Source of the DNA: UBA2166 sp964463965
GTDB taxonomy: Bacteria; Nitrospirota; Nitrospiria; Nitrospirales; UBA2166
Assembly: GCA_964463965.1 (NCBI GenBank)
Contig: CAYXED010000002.1
Span: 248,001 to 312,000, forward strand
Reading direction: 5' to 3'
Length of the DNA: 64,000 nucleotides
In this document: positions 8,540-15,990 of the stretch, one piece after another
Position numbering within the stretch: the stretch's first letter is position 1
Layout: each line of letters opens with the position of its first letter
The notes under the pieces: generated by a model
What the model saw: the letters and a program-made list of their open reading frames with translations, nothing else
The model's database searches: none
Told to the model about the DNA's origin: nothing
Position numbers and translations under genes: made by a program

Positions 8540-8558
8540 GATAACGTTTTACATTATC
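8540..8558. promoter_or_regulatory. Fur-box-like dyad between the HTH gene and bfr
   Basis: The plus strand reads GATAACGTTTTACATTATC, a 19-bp near-palindrome with GATAA/TTATC ends that matches 14 of 19 Fur consensus positions. It lies 27 bp from the HTH gene start and 94 bp from bfr, so it could serve either divergent gene. Confidence 0.45.
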
Positions 8559-8651
8559 GGCAGACTTTTTTTTAACGGTGTAATATCACGATTGATTGGG
8601 TGCTCTAGTTGATCGCGTGGTGTCCATAAAAATATATAGGAGGAGGGCCTC

Positions 8652-9125
8652 ATGAAAGCAAAAAAAGGTGTAGTTGAATATTTGAACAAAATACTTACGA
8701 ATGAATTAACTGCCATAAATCAGTACTTTCTTCATGCTGAAATGTGTCAAAACTGGGGTTATGAGCGGCTTTACCATAAAATTAGAGCTGAATCGATTGA
8801 TGAAATGAAGCACGCTGAGGAACTTATTGAGCATATCCTCTATCTCGATGGGGTTCCAAATGTTCAGCGGCTTCATCCGATTAATATTGGGCAAACTGTT
8901 TTGGAGCAATTGAAGCTTGATCTGAAAGTAGAGCAATCAGCTGTAACTTTGTTGAACGAAGCAATTGCCCACTGCGTAAAAGTTGGTGATAACGCAACGC
9001 GTGAAAAGTTAGAAAACATGCTAACTTCAGAAGAGGAACATGTAGATTTCATTGAAACTCAACTCGAAACCATTAGGCAGGTGGGGACTCAAAACTACCT
9101 GACCCAACAGATTAAAAACGAATAG
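8652..9125 (+). CDS. bfr: Bacterioferritin (haem-type)
   Basis: A 157-residue four-helix ferritin with AGGAGGAGGG ahead of the ATG. All ferroxidase ligands fall at the textbook positions: Glu18, Glu51, His54, Glu94, Glu127 and His130. Met52 is the inter-subunit haem ligand. It should therefore form a 24-subunit shell that oxidises Fe(II) and stores the mineral. The standard length (about 158) and intact site leave little doubt. The Bfd-like gene nearby would supply electrons for iron release. A Fur-like dyad sits about 95 bp upstream. The gene-free, hairpin-rich stretch begins right after it. Confidence 0.95.
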   Translation: MKAKKGVVEYLNKILTNELTAINQYFLHAEMCQNWGYERLYHKIRAESIDEMKHAEELIEHILYLDGVPNVQRLHPINIGQTVLEQLKLDLKVEQSAVTLLNEAIAHCVKVGDNATREKLENMLTSEEEHVDFIETQLETIRQVGTQNYLTQQIKNE

Positions 9126-9285
9126 TCAATTTCAGTAAACATTAAGAAGCTAGGCATTCTATCCTTGTACGCTAGGGTAGGCTTTTAGGGAGGAGAAAGG
9201 AGGGAAGGGAGACCACCTTCCTTCCTCCTCGTGAGGCCGCCTCGGCAGGAAGTGGCGTTCTGGAAACCCGGTAGATCTATATCTT

Positions 9286-9310
9286 GCTGGCCTCTAGGGC
9301 CAGCCGTTTT
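9286..9310 (+). terminator. Strong hairpin with short T tract, possible bfr terminator
   Basis: GCTGGCC-TCTAG-GGCCAGC is a perfect 7-bp GC-rich stem with a five-base loop, followed by CGTTTT. It lies about 160 bp downstream of bfr on the same strand. The T tract is short, so Rho-independent termination is plausible but not certain; it could equally be part of the repeat debris. Confidence 0.4.
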
Positions 9311-9314
9311 GGTG

Positions 9315-9385
9315 CGCCCCCCCCCTTGTGATCGGATGGAGAATGCCAAGAGTTCATCGGAGGGAACCTTTCTCCAAGGGGGGCG
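9315..9385. repeat. Nested inverted repeat with C9 tract
   Basis: The outer arms are CGCC...CTT (9315-9327, including nine C) and AAGGGGGGCG (9376-9385). Directly inside lie GGAGAA (9338-9343) and TTCTCC (9370-9375). The combined foldback of about 70 nt resembles a small palindromic intergenic repeat unit. Confidence 0.4.
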
Positions 9386-9563
9386 ACTTCTCTGCTTGAT
9401 GGTTTTCTCGTAACTCGCTCTCACGTTTAAAGTTATCAAAATATGCATCCCGCGTAATTGTAGGTAGCAAGTTGTTATCATGGTAAAATTTGATGAATAT
9501 TGATGAATAATCCGTATTTTCTTGGAAATCATCCATTGTTGTTCATCTTAATTTTGGTGTTTT

Positions 9564-9617
9564 GAAGAGGGGAGAGGTAAGGGGTAAGGGGGAATACCCC
9601 TCCCTCATCGCCTCTTC
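9564..9617. repeat. Imperfect palindrome GAAGAGG...CCTCTTC
   Basis: Seven-base perfect outer arms at 9564-9570 and 9611-9617 enclose an imperfect inner stem (GAGGTAAGGGGT against ACCCCTCCCTC). It is the second strong foldback in the gene-free stretch and may be a second repeat unit. Confidence 0.35.
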
Positions 9618-9766
9618 TGGTATGCCACGGGGATTCTGATTTAACCCTTTGAAGCTCGAGCGGGAGTTGGGCATTCGTAGGCCTAGGGAGGAGACCTGAG
9701 ATTGAGAATTGCCTTGCACTTTCTCGCTTCGATGTATGGCGTGGCATCCTAGTCATTAATGGTATT

Positions 9767-9785
9767 GATTATTGTTATCATTATC
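9767..9785 (-). promoter_or_regulatory. Fur-box-like site without an adjacent gene
   Basis: The minus strand reads GATAATGATAACAATAATC, 16 of 19 matches to the Fur consensus. It lies 61 bp beyond the 3' end of the AraC-type gene, and no credible protein gene starts from it on either strand. Confidence 0.55.
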
Positions 9786-9845
9786 ATAAGGGATGTTAGA
9801 GGTTAGTTGCTCTGATGTACATGGCTATATGCCAGAAAAGAATGC

Positions 9846-10352
9846 CTATTTTCCTTGAATGGAAATGTTGTTTCTGTAACTTGAGGGCGAGGCTGCAGTG
9901 TGGCGCTTAAAAAAACGACTAAATGAAAACTGATCTTGGAAGCCAACGGTTTGTGCAATGGTGGCAATGGTGATGCCGGGATCAGCCAATAGGGTTTTTG
10001 CGCGATTAAGTCTTACCTGGGTGTGGTAATGGGAGAAGGTTTTTCCTGTCTGAACTTGAAACCAGTGGGAACAGTATTTTGTTGAATATCCGAGTGAATT
10101 TGCGATTGTCTGTAAAGTTAGTCCTTCATGTAAATTGCCTGCTATGAAGTCCTTTACGTCTCTAATATTTAGATGTGAGTTAGGGGTGATGTCTTTTAGA
10201 TTTTGGAGTAGATCCCGGAGAAGTTCTAGGGTTAGCGTTCTGAGCTCGTGAGCACTTTCAGCAGAGGCCACTTTGTTTAGGGAAATATTAATATGGTCCC
10301 GGAGGACCTCTAACGCAGGATCGTTTTTGCTTTGGGTGGTTTGATTTTGCAC
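9846..10352 (-). CDS. Short AraC-family transcriptional regulator
   Basis: A 168-residue regulator whose C-terminal 100 residues are the AraC double HTH, including L-T-L-Q-T-I-A-N-S-L-G-Y-S in the first HTH and I-A-T-I-A-Q-T-V-G-F-Q-D-Q-F-S-F-S-R-F-F in the second. The start is set at GTG 10352, preceded by AGGGG. The longer frame (to 10439) would place a Fur box inside the coding sequence, so the shorter start is more credible. The N-terminal about 65 residues are too short for a usual ligand-binding cupin. AraC regulators under Fur control often activate siderophore or metal-uptake genes; the targets here are unknown. Confidence 0.8.
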   Translation of the reverse strand: MQNQTTQSKNDPALEVLRDHINISLNKVASAESAHELRTLTLELLRDLLQNLKDITPNSHLNIRDVKDFIAGNLHEGLTLQTIANSLGYSTKYCSHWFQVQTGKTFSHYHTQVRLNRAKTLLADPGITIATIAQTVGFQDQFSFSRFFKRHTAASPSSYRNNISIQGK

Positions 10353-10409
10353 CTTTGTCCCCTGTGGGCGGTTCAGGCGCAGGATTCGTAGATCCTCTGG
10401 CACTCTATT

Positions 10410-10428
10410 GATAATGAGAATTGTTATT
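10410..10428 (-). promoter_or_regulatory. Fur-box-like operator upstream of the AraC gene
   Basis: The plus strand reads GATAATGAGAATTGTTATT, 15 of 19 matches to the Fur consensus and close to the common GATAATGAGAA form. It ends 58 bp upstream of the preferred GTG start of the AraC-type gene, in a normal operator position. Confidence 0.6.
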
Positions 10429-10715
10429 ATTATATTCAAGCTTAGGCGAAGTCGTCAAGTCTTTGCATCTTTCCCTAAGTTTAATTATTTTATCGCTGTT
10501 TTTTGCCCATTTTTTTTATCTGTTCTGTGGTTTTGCTCTCTATCCGAATGGGATATTGATCGTGTAGAATAAAACTCATCTTGTTAGAGTGAAATAGCCA
10601 TTATGGGGTTGGTGAAAATTTTTTGAGTTGTCATTGTTCCATTGAATAACCACTGTCTCTCCAGTGAATATCGAAATACTTCATCTGAGATCGGTTCTTA
10701 AGAGGCTCTGGCGCT
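10429..10715. other. Divergent intergenic region between araC-type gene and moxR
   Basis: AT-rich spacer of about 290 bp that must hold the Bat-operon promoter. I find no convincing -35/-10 pair, hairpin or small gene in it. The nearest SD-like element before moxR is AGAGG about 12 bases upstream of its GTG. Confidence 0.4.
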
Positions 10716-11684
10716 GTGTCTAATCAAACCGTAATTCAGAATCTTCAGTCTTTTCTCGAGACTCATATTGTTGGACAGCCTCTGCTTGTTGAGCGGTTGT
10801 TGATTGCTTTGTTGGCCGATGGGCATCTTCTTGTTGAGGGTGCTCCAGGCCTTGCAAAGACGAGAGCAATAAAAACTTTAAGCTATGGAATCGAAGGTGA
10901 TTTTCACCGAGTACAATTTACTCCAGACTTGCTTCCTGCTGATTTGACAGGCACAGAAATTTATCGCCCACAAGATGCTTCATTCAAGTTTCAGCAAGGA
11001 CCACTTTTTCATAATCTTATTCTCGCAGATGAAATTAATCGTGCGCCTGCTAAAGTTCAATCCGCTCTTCTTGAAGCTATGGAGGAGAGACAAATTACCG
11101 TTGGTTCAGTGACCTATCGTTTGCCGACCTTGTTTTTGGTGATGGCAACGCAAAACCCTATTGAGCAAGAAGGTACTTATCCATTACCGGAAGCTCAACT
11201 CGATCGCTTTCTTATGCGCGTTAATGTCCATTATCCCGTTGCTTCGGCCGAAAAGGAAATTTTGTATTTGAATCGGAATGAAGCACGTGGTGATATCATC
11301 CAGAAGATGGAAGGATATGCAGCAGTTACGCAGAAGGAGTTGTTCGAGGCGCGGCAAGAGGTTTTGAATGTGTATATGGCCAGCAACCTTGAAGAATATC
11401 TCTTGCATCTCGTTCTTACGACGAGAGCACCTCATGCCTATGGTAATGAGCTTGTGAAGTGGTTGCAATATGGAGCAAGCCCTCGTGCTAGTATTGCCCT
11501 TGATCGTTGTTCGAGAGCGCGCGCATGGCTGGCAGGGCGTGATTATGTTGTGCCGGAGGATATTCAAAATATAGCTTATGATGTGTTACGCCACCGGATT
11601 ATTTTGACGTATGAGGCAGAAGCTGATGGGGTTACCCCTGATAGTCTTATTCAAGAATTGATTGCTCGTATTGCAGTTCCTTAA
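10716..11684 (+). CDS. moxR: MoxR-family AAA+ ATPase
   Basis: A 322-residue AAA+ ATPase, GTG start. Walker A is E-G-A-P-G-L-A-K-T (about residues 41-49). Walker B/MoxR signature is L-A-D-E-I-N-R-A-P-A-K-V-Q-S-A, and sensor-1 is M-A-T-Q-N-P, both characteristic of the MoxR subclass. MoxR ATPases are chaperone-like and act with VWA-domain proteins encoded next to them, as here. It is the first gene of a six-gene plus-strand cluster: moxR, DUF58, DUF4381, batA, batBC, batD. Such clusters support stress and envelope integrity; the original 'aerotolerance' label comes from Bacteroides. Confidence 0.93.
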   Translation: MSNQTVIQNLQSFLETHIVGQPLLVERLLIALLADGHLLVEGAPGLAKTRAIKTLSYGIEGDFHRVQFTPDLLPADLTGTEIYRPQDASFKFQQGPLFHNLILADEINRAPAKVQSALLEAMEERQITVGSVTYRLPTLFLVMATQNPIEQEGTYPLPEAQLDRFLMRVNVHYPVASAEKEILYLNRNEARGDIIQKMEGYAAVTQKELFEARQEVLNVYMASNLEEYLLHLVLTTRAPHAYGNELVKWLQYGASPRASIALDRCSRARAWLAGRDYVVPEDIQNIAYDVLRHRIILTYEAEADGVTPDSLIQELIARIAVP

Positions 11685-11751
11685 CTGATTGCCGCTTGCA
11701 AGGTTTCGAAGGGAAACGTGTATTAGAGGCAATTAGGTTATCAAGACATTG

Positions 11752-12732
11752 ATGGAACAGACGCCTAAAAGATTCCTCGCTTCCTTGCCTGAAAACTTTA
11801 CGACTGGTAATGACATTGACCCTGTTAGCATTTCACTCAAATCTTTAATTAGGCTTCGTCATGCTGCGCGTAGTCTCTCCTTAAAGGCTGCAAAGATTCG
11901 TGCGCAACGTAGCGATAGATATCTATCCCCGTTTAAAGGGCGTGGGATGGAGTTTGATGAAGTTAGGCTATATCAACCTGGGGATGATATTAGGAGTTTA
12001 GATTGGCGAGTAACTGCGCGAACAGGAAAACCTCATACAAAATTATTTCGCGATGAGCGAGAACGCCCAGTGCTTTTATGGGTAGATTTACGGCCTTCGA
12101 TGTTCTTTGCAACTCGTGGGGTCTATAAGGCCGTTGTAGCATCACGCATTGCCTCGGTGTTGGCATGGAGTGCAGCGTTTCAAGGTGACAGACTTGGAGG
12201 ATTAATTTTTTCTGAACAAAAACATGTGGAGTTGAGACCCGCGCGAGGTAGCATGGCCGCTTTGCATCTTATAAAACAATTAGTTGCACATCCGGTCTGG
12301 GTAAATGGGGTTGAACAAGTGGGTAGTAGTAATAGATCGACTGCTGTGCAGGCTTTGGGTAGATTGCGGCGTGTTGCACGTCCAGGAAGTCTAATTTTTT
12401 TGATCAGTGATTTTCGTAATATTGATGATGAGGCGGAATCTCATATTTCTCAAATGGCGAGGCATAGTGATATCGATATGGTTTTTATTTTCGACAAACT
12501 TGAGAGAGAGCTTCCTCCGGCAGGATTGTATAAAGTTGGGAATGACCATGAGACGTATTTGCTTAATACGGGCGATGAAAAGATTCGGATGACATATAGG
12601 CAACGTTTTAATTCACATTATGAACGGTGGAAAAAGCGTAGTCTCGTAAGTGGAGTATATTGGACTTCGTGCTCAACGGAGCAGAATGCTATACACGCGC
12701 TTCAAGAGAGTTTTGGGTCACGTATCAAGTGA
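11752..12732 (+). CDS. DUF58 domain protein of the Bat operon
   Basis: A 326-residue protein. ATG 11752 is preferred to the TTG one codon earlier. It contains the DUF58 core G-M-E-F-D-E-V-R-x-Y-Q-P-G-D-D-I-R-S-L-D-W-R (two short parts around residues 65-88), which is nearly invariant in this family. The C-terminal half has a VWA-like fold: L-W-V-D-L-R-P-S near 108-115, followed by a Rossmann-like alternation. DUF58 proteins accompany MoxR ATPases and are thought to be their clients or partners. It lies 67 bp after moxR, and its stop overlaps the next start by GTGA. Confidence 0.9.
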   Translation: MEQTPKRFLASLPENFTTGNDIDPVSISLKSLIRLRHAARSLSLKAAKIRAQRSDRYLSPFKGRGMEFDEVRLYQPGDDIRSLDWRVTARTGKPHTKLFRDERERPVLLWVDLRPSMFFATRGVYKAVVASRIASVLAWSAAFQGDRLGGLIFSEQKHVELRPARGSMAALHLIKQLVAHPVWVNGVEQVGSSNRSTAVQALGRLRRVARPGSLIFLISDFRNIDDEAESHISQMARHSDIDMVFIFDKLERELPPAGLYKVGNDHETYLLNTGDEKIRMTYRQRFNSHYERWKKRSLVSGVYWTSCSTEQNAIHALQESFGSRIK

Positions 12733-13214
12733 ATTCTCCCGTTCCACAGTTACCGCTTCGTGATATACACCTACCTGATTCTATTGGCTGGTGGCCTCTT
12801 GCTCCTGGTTGGTGGATTGTTGGTGTGTTATTACTTGCAAGTGGTTTTCTTGTAATTATATTTGCCCGTTATATGAAAGCTAAAAACCGTATTAGAAGAA
12901 TTTCTCTAAAAGAAATTGATTTAATTCAGCAATCCTTTGTACTACATAAAGATAGAACACGTGTGGTATGTGAGCTCTCTGTTCTTCTACGTCAGGCGTG
13001 TATAAGTAGATACTCTCGAATGGAAGTGGCAAGTTTGACGGGAGCAGGGTGGATGAGTTTTCTTGATCGTAATCTTGATGGACGCCCGTTTAGTGATGGT
13101 GTGGGGAAAATATTTATGACTGGGCCATATCAAAAGAGTGTAGAAATAAATGTGGACCTATTACTAGATTTGTGTCGGAATTGGATTGCGGCTTTGCCAT
13201 CAAAAAAGTCTTGA
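12729..13214 (+). CDS. DUF4381 membrane protein of the Bat operon
   Basis: A 161-residue protein taken from GTG 12729, which overlaps the previous stop codon (GTGA) and begins the conserved L-R-D-I-H-L-P-D motif about ten residues in. One transmembrane segment follows (about 30-50, W-W-I-V-G-V-L-L-L-A), then a cytosolic helical domain containing L-R-Q-A-C and the motif G-x-G-W-M-x-F-L-D. This is the DUF4381 architecture always found between DUF58 and VWA genes in Bat/MoxR clusters. Its biochemical role is unknown; a membrane anchor or adaptor for the VWA proteins is a reasonable guess. Confidence 0.85.
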   Translation: MNSPVPQLPLRDIHLPDSIGWWPLAPGWWIVGVLLLASGFLVIIFARYMKAKNRIRRISLKEIDLIQQSFVLHKDRTRVVCELSVLLRQACISRYSRMEVASLTGAGWMSFLDRNLDGRPFSDGVGKIFMTGPYQKSVEINVDLLLDLCRNWIAALPSKKS

Positions 13215-13215
13215 T

Positions 13216-14208
13216 ATGATCCACTTTGATTGGCCATGGGCAGTTGCTTTACTTCCTTTGCCGTGGCTCGTCCATAAATTTTTCTCAAAAGCCAAACTTG
13301 AGAAATCTGCAACACTTCGGGTCCCCTGCATTGATGATTTTGAATGCGCCACTATTAGCTCTGTAGTCCGAGGTATGATCTATTTGCCTCTTGTGGTCGC
13401 AGTTTTTGCATGGATATTGGGAGTATTAGCACTCACACGACCACAGTGGTTAGGGGATCCAGTTGCGCTCCCAACGACAGGTCGAGACTTAATGCTTGCC
13501 GTTGATCTCTCAGGTAGCATGGAGGCCAAAGACTTTCAACTGAATGGAGATGTAGTTGATCGCCTAACGGCAGCAAAAGCGGTTGCTGCAGACTTCGTAT
13601 CTCGGAGGATAGGCGATCGAGTAGGACTTATTCTTTTTGGACAGAAAGCATATGTTCAAGTACCTCTGACATACGATCGAGATACAGTACGTACATTGCT
13701 AATGGAATCTGTAATTGGTCTTGCGGGTAGGGAAACTGCAATTGGAGATGCAATTGGTTTGGCAATAAAGAGACTAAACCAAGAGATTGTTGAGAGTAAG
13801 GTGCTAATTTTGCTTACTGATGGAGCAAATACTTCTGGAGAAGTGAGGCCACTGAAGGCAGCAGAGCTTGCGGGCAATCAAGGACTAAAAATCTATACCA
13901 TTGGCATTGGAGCCGATGAAATGGTTATTTCATCGTTTTTTGGAAGTCGTATGGTCAATCCGTCCATTGATCTCGATGAAACGACGTTAAGAGAGATTGC
14001 TGAGCAGACTGGAGGAAGATATTTTCGTGCGCGTAATACTGCGGAGTTGGAAAAAATTTATCAGATTATAGATGCACTTGAGCCGGTCGAGCATGAAGCT
14101 CAAGTATTTCGCCCACGGCATGCGCTTTTTTATTGGCCATTAGGTTTAGCAGCTTTCCTTTCAGGGATACTTCTAGTTGGACGCGTACTTGGGAGAGTTG
14201 GAGTATAA
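13216..14208 (+). CDS. batA: VWA-domain membrane protein BatA
   Basis: A 330-residue protein starting one base after the DUF4381 stop. It has hydrophobic segments at about 5-20 and 53-74, then a von Willebrand A domain with an intact metal-ion-dependent adhesion site (Asp97-x-Ser99-x-Ser101, D-L-S-G-S-M), plus the T-D-G loop L-L-T-D-G-A-N-T, and a closing transmembrane helix near the C-terminus (A-L-F-Y-W-P-L-G). This is the standard BatA layout. The VWA faces the periplasm between membrane anchors and probably binds protein partners in a Mg-dependent way. Confidence 0.9.
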   Translation: MIHFDWPWAVALLPLPWLVHKFFSKAKLEKSATLRVPCIDDFECATISSVVRGMIYLPLVVAVFAWILGVLALTRPQWLGDPVALPTTGRDLMLAVDLSGSMEAKDFQLNGDVVDRLTAAKAVAADFVSRRIGDRVGLILFGQKAYVQVPLTYDRDTVRTLLMESVIGLAGRETAIGDAIGLAIKRLNQEIVESKVLILLTDGANTSGEVRPLKAAELAGNQGLKIYTIGIGADEMVISSFFGSRMVNPSIDLDETTLREIAEQTGGRYFRARNTAELEKIYQIIDALEPVEHEAQVFRPRHALFYWPLGLAAFLSGILLVGRVLGRVGV

Positions 14209-14211
14209 GTG

Positions 14212-15990
14212 ATGATTGATCAATTTCATTGGATTCGTCCCTTTTGGTTGATCGCATTACTTCCGTTTGGAGTGTTGTTATGGTTCATGTTTAGACATAA
14301 GGTAAAAGGTGGTACTTGGGAATCTGTATGTGATCACCGATTATTGCCGCATATTCTTCTTGGGCAAGGTATACAACGTCGATGGTGGCCGCTGTGGAGT
14401 ATTGCAATCGCTGGGACTCTCACGATCTTTGCCATTGCCGGACCTGCATGGGAGCGTTTGCCTCAGCCTGTTTACCAACAGCAGTCGGCGCGTGTATTAG
14501 TTCTGGATCTTTCCCTCTCTATGGATGCCACTGATATTGGTCCTACTAGATTGACGCGTGCGCGGCACAAAATTTTGGACATTTTAGAGTATCAGGATGA
14601 AGGGTATACTTCACTGATTGTTTACGCTGGAGAGCCGTTTGTTGTAACACCATTAACACAAGATGTTCAGACAATTAAAGCTTTGGTCCCAACTTTGAAA
14701 ACAGATTTGATGCCAGCTCATGGCAGTCGACCTGACCTGGCGCTTAAGGAAGCTGTCAGCCTGATTGAACAAGCAGGTATGACAAAGGGGCACATTGTTT
14801 TACTGACTGATGGCATTGACGATTCACGTGTTTACAGTGCTACAAAACGTTTAAGTGATGATGGGCATAGACTATCGGTCCTTGCTGTAGGGACTAAAGA
14901 TGGTGCACCAATTGTTTTGAAAGATGGCTCATTTTTAAAGGATATGAGTGGTTCTATAGTTTTGCCAAAGATGGATGAACAGAAGCTTCGTGTACTCGCA
15001 TCTGATGGGGGAGGGCGTTATACCAGGATTTCTATTGACGACAGTGATGTTGAGTACATTATGGCTGATGGAATAGTGAGTCGAATGCAAAGTCAAGTAG
15101 AGGACGTTGGGCTTCATGTTAATCTTTGGAAAGAGGAAGGCCCATGGTTGCTCTTTCTGATTCTTCCAATTGCAGCGATGGCGTTTCGTCGAGGGTATCT
15201 TGTACTTGTAGTTAGTGTCTTCCTCTTGTTTTCTAAAGATATATACGCATTTGATTGGAATGTCTTGTGGTCTAACTCTAACCAACGTGGAAGCGAAGCT
15301 TTTATGCAAGGGAACCCTGAATATGCTGCTAAACTGTTTTCAGACCCACAGTGGAAGGCAGCTGCCCAGTATCGTGCAGAGCAATTTGATCGAGCTGTAG
15401 AGTCTTTGGATGGGCTTGAAACCGCTAGTGCTTTATATAATAAGGGGAATGCTCTAGCGCATCTTGGGCGTTTTCCTGACGCAATACATGCTTATGATGC
15501 CGCCTTAAAGTTAGATGATGCCCACGAAGACGCCCGTTATAACAAAAAAATAATAGAAGATTTTTTGGAACGACAACCACGACAACAAGATTCTCAAAGA
15601 GAGGGGGATGATGGGGAACCTCAATTATCACAACAACCCTCGGAACATTTCAGTGATCAATATGAAGAGAGGGATTCTCTCAATGAAACTGCTAACGATG
15701 AGTTGTTGGAGCAGGACAGCCTTGAAAGTGCTCAGCAGCAGAATTTTTCGGAGGATACTGATAGTAGAAAAGAAGATCAGGCGGAGGCAGGAGGTTTAAA
15801 TTTTTCTAAGGAATCAAGTAATCGCACTAATCTGTCCTATGAAGATGCTTTTGATTCTTTGGAGTCGCAACAAGCCTATGAACAATGGATCAGGAGGATT
15901 CCAGATGATCCCGGAGGGCTTCTTAGACGTAAGTTTTTATACCAATATGAAAAACGTGGGCATGAATCAACAGAGAAGAATCTATGGTGA
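14212..15990 (+). CDS. BatB-BatC fusion: VWA domain plus TPR domain
   Basis: A 592-residue protein. ATG 14212 is preferred to the adjoining GTG. The N-terminal part repeats the BatA/B plan: two hydrophobic segments, then a VWA with MIDAS Asp99-x-Ser101-x-Ser103 (D-L-S-L-S-M) and L-L-T-D-G-I-D-D. After a second pair of hydrophobic segments (about 315-345) comes a tetratricopeptide pair (A-L-Y-N-K-G-N-A-L-A-H-L-G-R-F-P and the helix after it). The tail is long and Gln/Glu/Ser-rich, probably disordered. BatB (VWA) and BatC (TPR) are separate in Bacteroides but fused in several other phyla. It overlaps batD by seven bases. Confidence 0.88.
   Translation: MIDQFHWIRPFWLIALLPFGVLLWFMFRHKVKGGTWESVCDHRLLPHILLGQGIQRRWWPLWSIAIAGTLTIFAIAGPAWERLPQPVYQQQSARVLVLDLSLSMDATDIGPTRLTRARHKILDILEYQDEGYTSLIVYAGEPFVVTPLTQDVQTIKALVPTLKTDLMPAHGSRPDLALKEAVSLIEQAGMTKGHIVLLTDGIDDSRVYSATKRLSDDGHRLSVLAVGTKDGAPIVLKDGSFLKDMSGSIVLPKMDEQKLRVLASDGGGRYTRISIDDSDVEYIMADGIVSRMQSQVEDVGLHVNLWKEEGPWLLFLILPIAAMAFRRGYLVLVVSVFLLFSKDIYAFDWNVLWSNSNQRGSEAFMQGNPEYAAKLFSDPQWKAAAQYRAEQFDRAVESLDGLETASALYNKGNALAHLGRFPDAIHAYDAALKLDDAHEDARYNKKIIEDFLERQPRQQDSQREGDDGEPQLSQQPSEHFSDQYEERDSLNETANDELLEQDSLESAQQQNFSEDTDSRKEDQAEAGGLNFSKESSNRTNLSYEDAFDSLESQQAYEQWIRRIPDDPGGLLRRKFLYQYEKRGHESTEKNLW

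Larger units (their letters stand above)
9126..9766. other. Gene-free, GC-rich, hairpin-rich intergenic stretch
   Basis: About 640 bp downstream of bfr with no credible gene. It is locally richer in G/C tracts than its surroundings and contains several imperfect dyads (a purine-rich one near 9188-9230 plus the three listed separately), a nine-base C run at 9317-9325 and a tandem 10-bp duplication TTGATGAATA at 9490-9509. Translations of either strand give the Pro/Gly-rich strings typical of dispersed intergenic repeats, not proteins. I read it as repeat-element debris. No second copy exists in this window to confirm that. Confidence 0.45.

Noticed and set aside
9185..9756. Several 60-115-codon open frames on both strands in the gap after bfr
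   Set aside because: They are Pro/Gly/Arg-rich, overlap each other, run through palindromes and lack Shine-Dalgarno sequences. They look like translated repeat DNA.
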